Notes under the pieces: generated by a model
What the model saw: the letters and a program-made list of their open reading frames with translations, nothing else
What the model was told of the DNA's origin: nothing
Databases searched by the model: none
Shown here: positions 11,706-23,000 of the stretch, piece after piece
Layout of the letters: each line of letters begins with the position of its first letter
Numbering within the stretch: position 1 is the first letter of the stretch
Translations under genes and position numbers: made by a program
From: Gyrodactylus bullatarudis
Taxonomy: Eukaryota > Platyhelminthes > Monogenea > Gyrodactylidea > Gyrodactylidae
Length of the DNA: 64,000 nt
Assembly (NCBI GenBank): GCA_012064415.1
Contig: SSNU01000039.1
Coordinates: 20,249-84,248, forward strand
Direction: 5' to 3'

Positions 11706-12138
11706 ATATTTTTATCGTAATAAAGCTTTTATTTCACTGGATCCCGTCAGACTCTTACACCGGCTTGATATTTATACAGAAAATTAGTACATTAATGGAA
11801 TCCTATGATTGGCTGATCAGGTTCAACTTTGAATTGATATTGACGAGGAGAGGTAGGGACTGCAATTATCGTTTTGTAAGGAAAGAATCTATTTGTAACT
11901 GTACACTGTATCTTTTCCTTTTAATAAAAGCCTTATAACTAATCCTCTTAATGAATTCCTCATAAAATAGTACATTAAATGTATTCGAAGAATCATTTTC
12001 TGTATCAATCTCTGATATACAACCGAGTATTCTAGCTGAAAAAATTAAGATTTTATGACATTCTGAGAGAATATTTGTAATTCAATTTAAAATGTATAGA
12101 ATTTGAAAATATTAAAAGCAAACGTTTCCTTATTTTAG
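11706..12138. other. Intergenic, no gene seen
   Basis: Flank between PLE-1 and the pseudokinase gene. An ORF at 11672-11938 overlaps the element end and looks like chance. If the kinase has further 5' exons they could lie here, but none is convincing. Confidence 0.35.
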
Positions 12139-14583
12139 ATCAAGGAATTAGATATCGAAGTGAGGTTTTTCAAATTAATCGCTTATTAGATTAATGATCT
12201 AACTGAAGGAGCATTCAAGATCATATCTACCAAAAAAAATTTGGAAAAGTCTCTTGTATTCCGAGATAATAAGATATATTTTGTTAAAACTTACCAGTCT
12301 GAAAATGTTCCCATGGAGGTATATATCTATAAAAAGTTTACATCATATGAAAAAAATATTGTCCGAGTAATCAAGGATGGTTTTAACGGCTCATTAATGT
12401 ACTCTTTATTGCTAGAGTTTATGCCATATAGCAACGCAGAAAGGTTTATTGGTGAGAAGTTGACGTAAGTTTTTGCATTGATATTATTTTCGAAATATTG
12501 GAATTTACTATTAGATTATGTAAAACTATACCTTTTTCATGTAAAGTTGATAAAAAATGAAAACCTTAAACATGAAAAAGAAATCCAAGTTCATATTCTG
12601 TAAAATCAAAGTTATACATCTATAGACTTCAATTAAGAAATCTCGAATGAATTCCAAATTGATTCGAAGTTATATAATGAAGAATTTATAGTCAGAATAT
12701 TGAAATAAAATTAGATAATTTTAATAGCTTGTTTTTCAAGTGATGAAATAGAAACTGTAAAATGTAAATCCAAACGTATACTTGCTAAACTCAAATAGGA
12801 ATAATTAATATTTTCAAAGTTAATTACTCCAAAAACTATTTTTTAAAAAGGAAATGAAACATTTATTGAACAATAGATATGTTCTGCTTTACAACTTCCA
12901 TTTTCATTATTATCTCTATTATTAAGTTATCAATAATAACTTATCATATATGTTACAGTGATTCCGCGATTATTTTAGAAACAGATGAAACATTGAAATT
13001 TTTTTTAATTCATTATTTGAAGAATTAAAAAAAAACAATGAAATGTTTTTCTGATAGACCTTTTATGAAAAACTCATTTTTAATTAATTTAGTGTATCTG
13101 TTTTTATTCCTTCAGAAATATGCCTTGAATTATTTTCAAAAACCTGAAATACTAGAATATATTCTAAGGAATTTAGATAATGTATGCTGAGTCCTATTCC
13201 AATCTATGTCAAAAATATAGATAAATAGTTGGTATCAATTCCATAAACCCAAACATGGAAATTGATCAGATGAAAACACGATTTTTTTGAGCTTATCAAT
13301 ATTGATAACCCTCCTTATTTCTCCAAGTTATACAACCAATGACGGTTTGATCAGTTAATTAAAGATATAAAGGAGTCCCAAAACAGTAATTTATCTGATA
13401 AGAAGTACTATCGAATTTTGACCTGGTATGACTACCAGATGATCGATGGAGGGGAAAGAATTTTCTTAAAACTAGATAAGAATACAAATATATGCGAGTT
13501 CATTCCCCTCAACAAGTACAAGTACACAATCGTCATGGTACATATCAGTCTTGGTCACTGTGGACGAGATTTTATCTCATAAATTCATCATCAAAAAATA
13601 AAATTAATTCAAAATTCTACGGAATTACTTGTGCTTATTAGGAATTACTCAGAATTACTAGTGCTTATCAGGGATTCCTCGGAATAACTAGTGAATTCAA
13701 AAACCGAGTTTACGGAATAACAAGCCTTTTAGTGATTCCGTGGAATAACGGTTATTCCGTGGAATCACTGGAGGACACGGATTCACTGTAACATATACAC
13801 TGATAGTCAATGTGGAAACTCGAGTGTCAACATTTATCGTCATAGCATAGGGATAAGAACGAAACTTTATATAAAATCGATCTGTATTGTTAGTAAATTT
13901 TATACAGCTTAATTGAAATCAATCTCTGATAGATCTCTCATTTCCATTATCCCTGGATAGAACTTTCCAACATGAAAGTATCTCCTTGTTATTTTCTCTA
14001 CAAAATTTTATATAGCTATTTAGATCTTCTCTTCAAAATTGTATCATTAATTTTCATTTTCAGTGATGACATGTTCCGATTCATACTCAAAAGTGTTATG
14101 AAAGGCTTAAAGTATCTACGGGAAAATTTCGTAGTTCATTCGAAAATTCAGCTTTCCTCAATCCTGATCAATTCTCGCGGCCATGTAAAGCTGGGGGATT
14201 TTGAGTTCAGCCAATTTCTCGTATATAAACGACCATGTAAATTCGTCAAGTATAAACTTGCTTCCCCAGAGATGCAAAATGGTACTGAAATCTCATATTC
14301 ATCAGATTACTATTCCTTAGGGATTGTTATGATTATTTTAGCAATAAATGATAATTTTCTAAGTGGAAGGGATGCTGAGCAAATTTTGAACGCAGATAAA
14401 ATAAATATTATCAGGTGTCCCAAAATGAAGGACTTAGTCAAGAAAATGACGAAAAAGAAACCAAATGAACGAATCGGCCACTATGACATTCAAGAGGTAT
14501 TCGATCATGAATGGATTCAAAATTATGGAATCAGTTTTAACTCTCCGCTAATTGGGATTTTGAAAGCAAGTTCTCGAAATTAA
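12139..14583 (+). CDS. Pseudokinase 2 (AGC/GRK-like), at least three exons
   Basis: Supported exons are 12139-12164, 12190-12464 and 14064-14583. Intron 1 is 25 nt (GTTTTT...TTATTAG) and intron 2 is 1599 nt with GTAAGT and TTTCAG. The joins keep the frame open. Kinase-fold landmarks are beta-3 IYFVKTY, alpha-C MEVYIYKKF, hinge LLLEFMPYSNAERF, degraded catalytic loop VVHSKIQLSSIL (HSK in place of HRD), GDFEFSQ in place of DFG, SPEM, and a C-lobe with SSDYYSLGI and NERIGHYDI. Loss of the catalytic Asp and of the DFG Gly argues for a pseudokinase. The C-terminus SPLIGILK resembles SPLIGAVPK in kinase 3. The 5' start is not established because the first small exon has no ATG. Confidence 0.75.
13596..13795. 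repeat. GGAATTAC-type short repeats and palindrome in intron
   Basis: Several spaced copies of GGAATTACT/GGAATAAC-like words occur, ending in an imperfect palindrome at 13731-13769 (AGTGATTCCGTGGAATAAC facing its complement). It lies inside the 1.6-kb intron of the pseudokinase gene and is probably a decayed foldback element. Confidence 0.5.
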
Positions 14584-14968
14584 ACTTGATATTTATTTTT
14601 CATTTTTCAAATTTAAATGCTTTTTTGAAATGTTCACAATTGATAATTTCGTTCAATTTTGTAAAACCTCTCACTATTCTCGAATAGCTTATGAGCAGCA
14701 GTTATCTTACCTTATTCTCAACTACTATATAGTAAAATACTATTTTTATCCTTTCAAGTCCAATTGATCAAACAATGTAATGGAAAACTATCTCAAATTT
14801 TAAGTCTTCTTATACTCCAGTGTTAAGATTTTGAATCATTTTAGAACTACCTTCGAACCCTATTTTTAAATTAACTATTCTTTAAACTCTTTTGTTTTCA
14901 AGAATTCAGAATAAAGCAAGCTGCATAACGTAATAAAATGGCATTATATTCAAAGTATACATTATGAA

Positions 14969-15402
14969 CAGAGCCTCAAAAACGACTATTTTTACTAAAT
15001 TGCACAGGAAGTTGTATGGCTTTAAAAATGATAATATAAGGTTCTAAAGTTGCATAGTACCTTGGGTTCCGAACTTATAACCTTGAAATCTCGACCAATC
15101 AGATTATGCTAGATTAATTGAAACAATCGAAAATTTAGCGTGGTGAATCATTTTTCGATTACTTTACCACGTTTCAAAAAGCTGTAAAGTTCAAAAAGCA
15201 AAACCCTTATGAATTCACTGTAATATGCGATTGCATGTATCACCGATAGATTTAATATGATGTAGATTTTTAATAAAAAATTTCAATAAAATGATTAATT
15301 ATTAATTTTCAAATCCCATTACTTTTGAGTAAATCATATAATATACTAAAAATAGTTTGTGTACTATTATGCGATTTTTAAGCTACTATTTTTGAGGCTC
15401 TG
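14969..15402. mobile_element. hAT-type MITE, 434 bp, 8-bp TSD
   Basis: The element starts CAGAGCCTCAAAAA and ends TTTTTGAGGCTCTG, giving perfect 14-bp inverted ends. It is flanked by exact copies of ATTATGAA at 14961-14968 and 15403-15410. CAG...CTG ends plus an 8-bp duplication are the hAT superfamily signature. It has no coding capacity. Two longer relatives with similar right ends lie at about 41015-41690 and 48190-48690. Confidence 0.88.
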
Positions 15403-15410
15403 ATTATGAA

Positions 15411-16810
15411 TAAATATCACTTATGGATATTTCTTTTGAAATATATATATGAGAAAAAAGATAATCTATGGTTTTATGGTCTAATAACTTTATGTATAAA
15501 ACCTTGAACCCCTATAAATAAACATTAATATATATTTACCCTATTAGTGAAATTCATTGCCAATTCAGAAAGTAAACCTCTTCTAAAGAATAGCCATAAT
15601 AAAAGTTCAGTGAGAAATCTTTATATATTTTATCATTGTGTCAAGACAAGATTCAAAGTCTTCCGCTATGTTAGAGTAAGAATCACGGTAATGATTTTTG
15701 ATACACAACAGGATATGAGTTGTGATGTTAGTTTCAAATTTTGTTTTACTTGTTTTTCTTATTGAGTAATAGATTTTACGAAAGCTGAATTCTTCTGAAG
15801 ATATAGTGAGTTATATATGGTTATAAAAGTAAGGAATGGAATGCATGGTTATTGAAAGATTGATATATCAGGGTCGGTAGATAAACCCTTGAACCCTTGT
15901 TCAAAGGACTTAAACAAGTTCATTCACTGTTTACAGTCAAAATGAACTGGTCTATCGAACACTGAATGGGGTTTGGATCTAAAAACCACTTTTGATCTTT
16001 CTATGATCACATTTTGTTAGAAGGATAAATTTCTAAAAAAACACTGTAATTTATTGAATATTTCAAACTCAAGTAATTTTTTTGGAAATTTGACGTAGTA
16101 TTTTATGATGTACAGTCAATTCAATACATGATGACCAGAGATAGTATTTAATGCCAAACCTTAAACTATTACATTGATTAGCCAATAGAATTCGAGTAGA
16201 TGAAATGAATATTTTTTCTTCCTCTGCCCTAAAATTAAACAAAACAAGAATAGTGTTTTCACAATTGAGACCCCCTCTATTTACCAAGCCAAACAACTAC
16301 GTCATACTCTTTCTCACTGAGTCATCGTATAGCAGACCCCCTTTCTCCTATTTCACGTTGTAAGAATTAACACTTATTTTTTTGTTAGACGAAATATTTA
16401 TTAAAATATTGAATATAGATTTATAAATAACGTATAAAGACTCTGGACCTAATTTCATATAGATGATGAAATTTGTAGTAAGGTATCTGAATAGTTTGGT
16501 AGTGTAAAATTAAAATTATAAAAAAATGAAAACTCGTAAATCTGCAAGAAATTCATTAATCATCTGGTTTATGAAGGTGAGAATTAAGAAGAGATATTGA
16601 ATAATCCAATTTGGATCTTATATGAGACATTATTAATTATAGACTAATAAGGTTCTCACAGTCAACTAATTCAAATTTTGCGTAGATAGAATTAAAAGCA
16701 GACAATATAAAATTAGATTTAAATTTTTCATAACGTAGATTGTAGCTACTATGAGTTGTGGAATAAGTTTCCGTGAATTTTTTCACTAAGAATGCATATC
16801 TGCGAACCCA
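15411..16810. other. Intergenic, no gene seen
   Basis: Short ORFs at 15547-15765 (+) and 16069-16296 (-) have no recognisable content. A block at about 16530-16670 is a diverged copy of the repeat at about 25370-25480 (shared CTGCAAGAAATTC and GAGACAT words). Confidence 0.4.
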
Positions 16811-17251
16811 GAGTGATCCAAATCGATGGGTTCATACTATAGACGACCCCTCTTTTCGAGTTTTAATGTTACCATGAATCAATCCGGGTAGAGAATTCAA
16901 GATCATCGAGGGAATTGAGTTTTTCGGGAATTGACCGTAACTCTGGAAACATTTAATTTCAAAAATTCTCACTTGTGCTGATTGTTCGATATTTGAAGCA
17001 ATTCTTGATAGACAAAAATAACAGTCCTCGTCGTGATTGAAAGGGATTGACTAAGCTTTTATCCTATTCCTGTTTGACGAACAATTTGGATATTTGACTT
17101 TTTTAAGGCAAGATTTGCAGACTGATGAGGGAGAAAATTCTATCTACCCGGATTGATACTTCTTTGTAAGAATCCCTGCTTTCACAGAATTCACGGTAAC
17201 ATTATAACTCGGAAAGACGGGTCTATAGTATTAACCCATCGATTTGGACTC
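16811..17251. repeat. Foldback repeat, 441 bp
   Basis: Inverted blocks are 16811-16842 against 17223-17251 (core CCAAATCGATGGGTT) and 16868-16900 against 17132-17163 (core ATCAATCCGGGTAGA). Both pairs nest properly, so this is one decayed palindromic element. It has no coding capacity. Confidence 0.65.
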
Positions 17252-17375
17252 TATACCTTTTTCAGGTCTAGTTCGTAGAATGAAGAAGTCAATTTTGTAT
17301 TTTTTCATTTTGTATTTGTAAAACTCAATTGTCTATTTAGTATGTAATTAAGGCTGGAAAAAAAACAAAATTGAA

Positions 17376-18353
17376 NNNNNNNNNNNNNNNNNNNNNNNNN
17401 NNNNNNNNNNNNNNNNNNNNNNNNNNNNNNNNNNNNNNNNNNNNNNNNNNNNNNNNNNNNNNNNNNNNNNNNNNNNNNNNNNNNNNNNNNNNNNNNNNNN
17501 NNNNNNNNNNNNNNNNNNNNNNNNNNNNNNNNNNNNNNNNNNNNNNNNNNNNNNNNNNNNNNNNNNNNNNNNNNNNNNNNNNNNNNNNNNNNNNNNNNNN
17601 NNNNNNNNNNNNNNNNNNNNNNNNNNNNNNNNNNNNNNNNNNNNNNNNNNNNNNNNNNNNNNNNNNNNNNNNNNNNNNNNNNNNNNNNNNNNNNNNNNNN
17701 NNNNNNNNNNNNNNNNNNNNNNNNNNNNNNNNNNNNNNNNNNNNNNNNNNNNNNNNNNNNNNNNNNNNNNNNNNNNNNNNNNNNNNNNNNNNNNNNNNNN
17801 NNNNNNNNNNNNNNNNNNNNNNNNNNNNNNNNNNNNNNNNNNNNNNNNNNNNNNNNNNNNNNNNNNNNNNNNNNNNNNNNNNNNNNNNNNNNNNNNNNNN
17901 NNNNNNNNNNNNNNNNNNNNNNNNNNNNNNNNNNNNNNNNNNNNNNNNNNNNNNNNNNNNNNNNNNNNNNNNNNNNNNNNNNNNNNNNNNNNNNNNNNNN
18001 NNNNNNNNNNNNNNNNNNNNNNNNNNNNNNNNNNNNNNNNNNNNNNNNNNNNNNNNNNNNNNNNNNNNNNNNNNNNNNNNNNNNNNNNNNNNNNNNNNNN
18101 NNNNNNNNNNNNNNNNNNNNNNNNNNNNNNNNNNNNNNNNNNNNNNNNNNNNNNNNNNNNNNNNNNNNNNNNNNNNNNNNNNNNNNNNNNNNNNNNNNNN
18201 NNNNNNNNNNNNNNNNNNNNNNNNNNNNNNNNNNNNNNNNNNNNNNNNNNNNNNNNNNNNNNNNNNNNNNNNNNNNNNNNNNNNNNNNNNNNNNNNNNNN
18301 NNNNNNNNNNNNNNNNNNNNNNNNNNNNNNNNNNNNNNNNNNNNNNNNNNNNN
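17376..18353. other. Assembly gap (N run)
   Basis: A run of 978 unresolved bases. Long ORFs crossing it are artefacts. Confidence 1.
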
Positions 18354-20097
18354 AAAAACTCACCTAACTTTTCAGGAATTGGCGATAAATCCAAATGACC
18401 AAGTTCATCTTCTTTAATATTAAAAGACCTTCAAAATGAGGGGCTGGGTGTCTTATAAGAATGTTATTTGCATGATTTATTACTGACTAAAGAATTACTA
18501 TTCTGATTGATCATGAAAATATATGCATTGTATTTCTATGAACGATGTTTTTGTCGAACCTTATCAAGAATGTTCGGAGATTCTAAACTCATATTGAAGT
18601 TTTATTTGGGTTAAAAACTTTATATTTTGTTTTCTCTCTCCAGACTCTACCCTAGTTAACTCAAGACAAATTTTTCTAAGGTTTCTCTGTCATAATTCCA
18701 ACGATAGAATGCATTCGTAAACTTAATGATACACAGATTTAATCTTAATATAATTTAAGTTTATAAGGAAATATCTAAAATCTATTTTTGTTTTATATTT
18801 CGTTCAATGCTGCAATACTTTAAACTTGAGTCTCATTGGTCGAGTTGGTTGGTCATGAAATATTAGCCAATCAGATACGAGTAAAGTTTTCTGCAACTAT
18901 AAGCAACAAATAAACTACTTAGGAAGTTATGAGATTTTCGAGTAGTTTTACCAGTGAGAAGATTCTCAAAAAAATACATTTATGCCCCCACTAAGAGCTA
19001 AGTATAATACATATACTAGAATATATCTGTAGACTATTGTAATAATATTCTTATTTTTGTCGTACAGCAAGAAGATTATATTGTAAGATTTGTGTAATTT
19101 TTGTAATATATTTATTTATTAGTTTCGAGTTGGTACCTTTTCAACTACAAAAGTGTAGGAATATTTGTAAGATTTCCTTAACTCAAATAATCGCTTGATA
19201 AATTACGACTTTCGTTATCTCAAACTTCTACTACCTTCAGCTTTTTTCAGATACTGAAAGATATTAGTTTTGTTTTACATTTCATGAAAATTTTAGCTGA
19301 AATATGTTGTTTACAAGCTCCATTTTATCACCACGAGTATACAGAGTTATTCGTAGAGTTTTAACGAATTTTAACATTTTTATAAATCAAAGTTTTCCGT
19401 GAAATTTCCACATATAATTCTGATAACAATGATGTGTGAGATCTAAATTAACTGAAAATTCGTTTGCAATCCCATGCATAGTCGTGCATTGCCCATTTCC
19501 CCTAAATTCTCTTGTAGGCATATTTGAATAACAAAATTTAACAGAAATGATCCTAACACGATTGTATTACTGTTCTCATTGAAGAAACCCTTGAAGCTTT
19601 ATCAGAAAAATGATATTCAAAATATTTGTGAAAACGTATTAAAAATTCATTCAAAATCTAGCGGCATTTTTAAAAAAAGTCTGATTTTTAAACTTGGATA
19701 TTATCACAGACAAGCATTTTGTCACTTGATCTTATATAAAATAATGTTAATAACTCATCATTTGAGTAGGTTGAAAAATTAGATTGAAAAATTTGTTACG
19801 TCTCTAATGCAGAGCAACAGAGCGCTTATTTATTGATATTATTGCTGTCTCTTTCTGGATTTTTTGAAGTTTGACTTTAGAAAGAGCTGATGGTTCTTCT
19901 GTTTTGTACCTTTGAATATTTTGAGATTGGGTTTAAGGATTTTTCTAAAGGGAAACTCAAACTCTGCTTAATATTTGTAGAGGTTTTTTCTAATTACAGT
20001 CTAGCATGCAACAATTATATTCACATTGTAAATCTGGTCTTGAAATTTGCAAATTAAGTCTATTCCAGATATTTAATAATGTTTTCATTTACTTCAG
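18354..20097. other. Intergenic, no gene seen; may hold 5' exons of kinase 3
   Basis: The next plus-strand exon (20098-20220) begins inside a kinase N-lobe without a start codon, so its first exon should lie in this stretch or in the gap. I could not identify it. A 67-codon frame at 19579-19782 starts at TTG and is not convincing. Confidence 0.35.
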
Positions 20098-23000
20098 AAA
20101 GATTATCCGGTACATGTTTTCAATAAGGAATTCACCTTGATCAAGATTATACAGGAGAATAAAAACTCAAAGGTCGAGATTCATCTTCACAACAATTTTG
20201 TCGTTTGTCTCAAAAGTGCAGTGAGTTATTTATAGATAGTGGTCAAATAGTGTTTTTTATTTAGAATTATATTAACTTAAATCTCGTGTTTATTTCTATA
20301 AATTCATGTTGCTTGAGTGTAATAACAACGTGATAAATTACCTATTTTTATAATAAATTTTAAAATTTTCATTGTGATCATTTCTTATGAGTAGAGACTC
20401 AGTTTAAAATGATTAACTCCTGACTCAATGAATAATACTCAGATCTACTCACTCCGATTTGAAAGATTTAGAGTTTTTCAAGAATGAAATTAATTAACTA
20501 ATAAAAGACCTATTATGTTAGGTAGGGGTATCATGACCTATGATAACACTAAAATTATTATTCAAAACCTTTTGATAATTTTAGGTATTAAATTAGATAA
20601 ACAACATATAAGTAACACGAATTTCGGTAATGCTATATTTCGGGAACGACGCGAAATTTTATCTATGGCCAATGTTAAAAAGGCCTTAGTCTCTTTGTCG
20701 TTTGGAAAAATTACTGCGAAACATGAGGGGGCAAATGTTCTATAGATTTGCCGAAGCATATAGCAAGAAAAGGCTAGTTCTATTCGGAAATTAACTTTTT
20801 CTTGATGAAAAATTATGAAATCTAATAGGAATTTTTCAATTTTCAATTGCAAACTTTTGAAAACCGTTGGAAAACGCTATAGTTTAATATTTATAAACAT
20901 ACTGTTTTAGCTGTAACATCTATACCTAGAATACAAGTGTGAGTAAAAATTTTTATGGAAAAACTCTCATATTAACATTAATAACTACCTCTAGCACAAT
21001 TCTGTCTTATATGAATGATACTAATTGCCGTTTTTATATTCAAGAATAGATTCTTTGATAGCTATTTTGGGTTCGTAGGTCAGCAATAATATAGAGTAAT
21101 TAACTTTTCTGATTAAAGTCAATTTTATCTTTACATGTCTGAAGAAAAAAGTATGCAGAATTCATCGGGTCCAAAGCCAAAGGACTCCTTTATTCAATGT
21201 CTAATCAGAAGAAAATTTTCCCCCTTTCATTTACAGTAAAAATATTTCTATTGAAACATCTTATTTTTATGAATGAGTAATTCACGTTGTTTATCAAAAA
21301 CGTCCGAGTATCCACTTAAATTCATAATTTGGGAATGTGTAAGAAAGAATTATATTTAAAAACCATATACGTATTTCTTAAAGCATCATCAGTGGCATTG
21401 CTTTAAAAATGATAAAAGTTAAAAGATTCATTCAAGATAATATTTTACAAATAATGAAAGAAATAGTAAAAGATGAATAAAATTAGAATAATATGTAAGC
21501 TGAAAAAACACCAAAACTCTCCAATAAATAGCAACAGTGGAGAGAAAAGTGAAAAAGCTCACATAGGCCAGGGGAGTTGAAGGTTATAAGAATAGTTTTT
21601 TTGAACACATAGATTGGGTTTATATAGATTAATTAAGAATTTCTCTTTGACCCATACATCTATGCTGTCATCTCCAGGGTTTTTGTACAAAATGGAAAAA
21701 TTCGAAACTGAAGCAGCATGTTTCTCCTGTTTGATATGTCTAGTTACCGCAGTGTCCTTATTCAGATGGTCACTTGATCTTGTAGACAGCTTCCTAATTG
21801 TTCTACCTATGTAAGAAGCACCACAGTCACATTGGAATTTATAAATTAGTAGAGTCTTCTCCTCCGGCTTGAGTAAATCTTTATGAATCAAACTAAACAA
21901 TCTCTGTGTTTTAAATACAATTTTCAATTGTATATTATTGTAATGTTGATTGATGAGATTGTTAAGTCTTCTTCTAATGTCATTACTAAAACCGTCGCCT
22001 TTGAAGTTGAGTCTCATGAAAATCTTAGTTTTCTCAATTTCATCTGTATTTACATCTTCATCCCTATTATCTGAAATATTGATGAATTTGTCTACAAATT
22101 TCTTAGGATAACCATTCTCCATCAGACACAACTTTGAATTCTCTATTTCATTAGGCCATTCCTCCGGACTGGCTATTCTTCTTATCCTTTTCCCTAGACC
22201 AATCACTAAGCCAACTTTATGCGAAATGGGACTGAAACTGGCATAATGAAGATATTTACCATTGTCAGTCTTCTTCTTGAAAATATTTCTTAGGATTGAT
22301 CCATCATCTTTTCTAGTCAGTTTAACATCTAAAAAACTCAAAGTACCATTAGATTCTTTTTCCATAGTGAACTTAATGTTTTGATGAAACGCGTTCATCT
22401 TTAAGAGAAATTCATCTGTTGATACATTTGGTTTCATCAAAATAAAAGTGTCATCAACATATCTGATGTAAACATCAGTAAAAGAATTGATAGTTTCTGA
22501 CATTTTATTATGTTCTAACCAACCAAGAAAGATATCTGCTAATAAAGGACTAAGAGGTGAACCCATGGCTATCCCATCTTTCTGTATAAAAACTTTGTTC
22601 TGAAAAGATAGAGGAACATCCGTACAGCAAATCCTTATAAGTTCTGCTATTTCCAGGCTTGGTAACTCAAAACCTTCGTGTTCGTCAATGAAAGATTTAA
22701 TGATAGCCAAAGTTTCCTCTATAGGTATACTAGGAAATAAAGAACTTACATCTAATGAGATCATCTCGTTAGAACCTATATTTAAATCCTTAACTTTATC
22801 AACAAATGAAAAAGTATCTTTGACAACATATTTAGCATAATATGTGTGAATAGGTTTTAAGATATCGATTAACCATTTAGCTAAATTATGTTGTGGACAT
22901 GACGACATGTCCAAGATCGGCCGACTCGGAAAAACCTCAGGAATTACATTATCAACTATTTTATGTGTCTTAGGGTGTAGATACAATCTAGACATTCTAG

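Noticed and set aside
17305..18417. Three long ORFs of about 350 codons
   Set aside because: They consist almost entirely of unresolved bases from the assembly gap.
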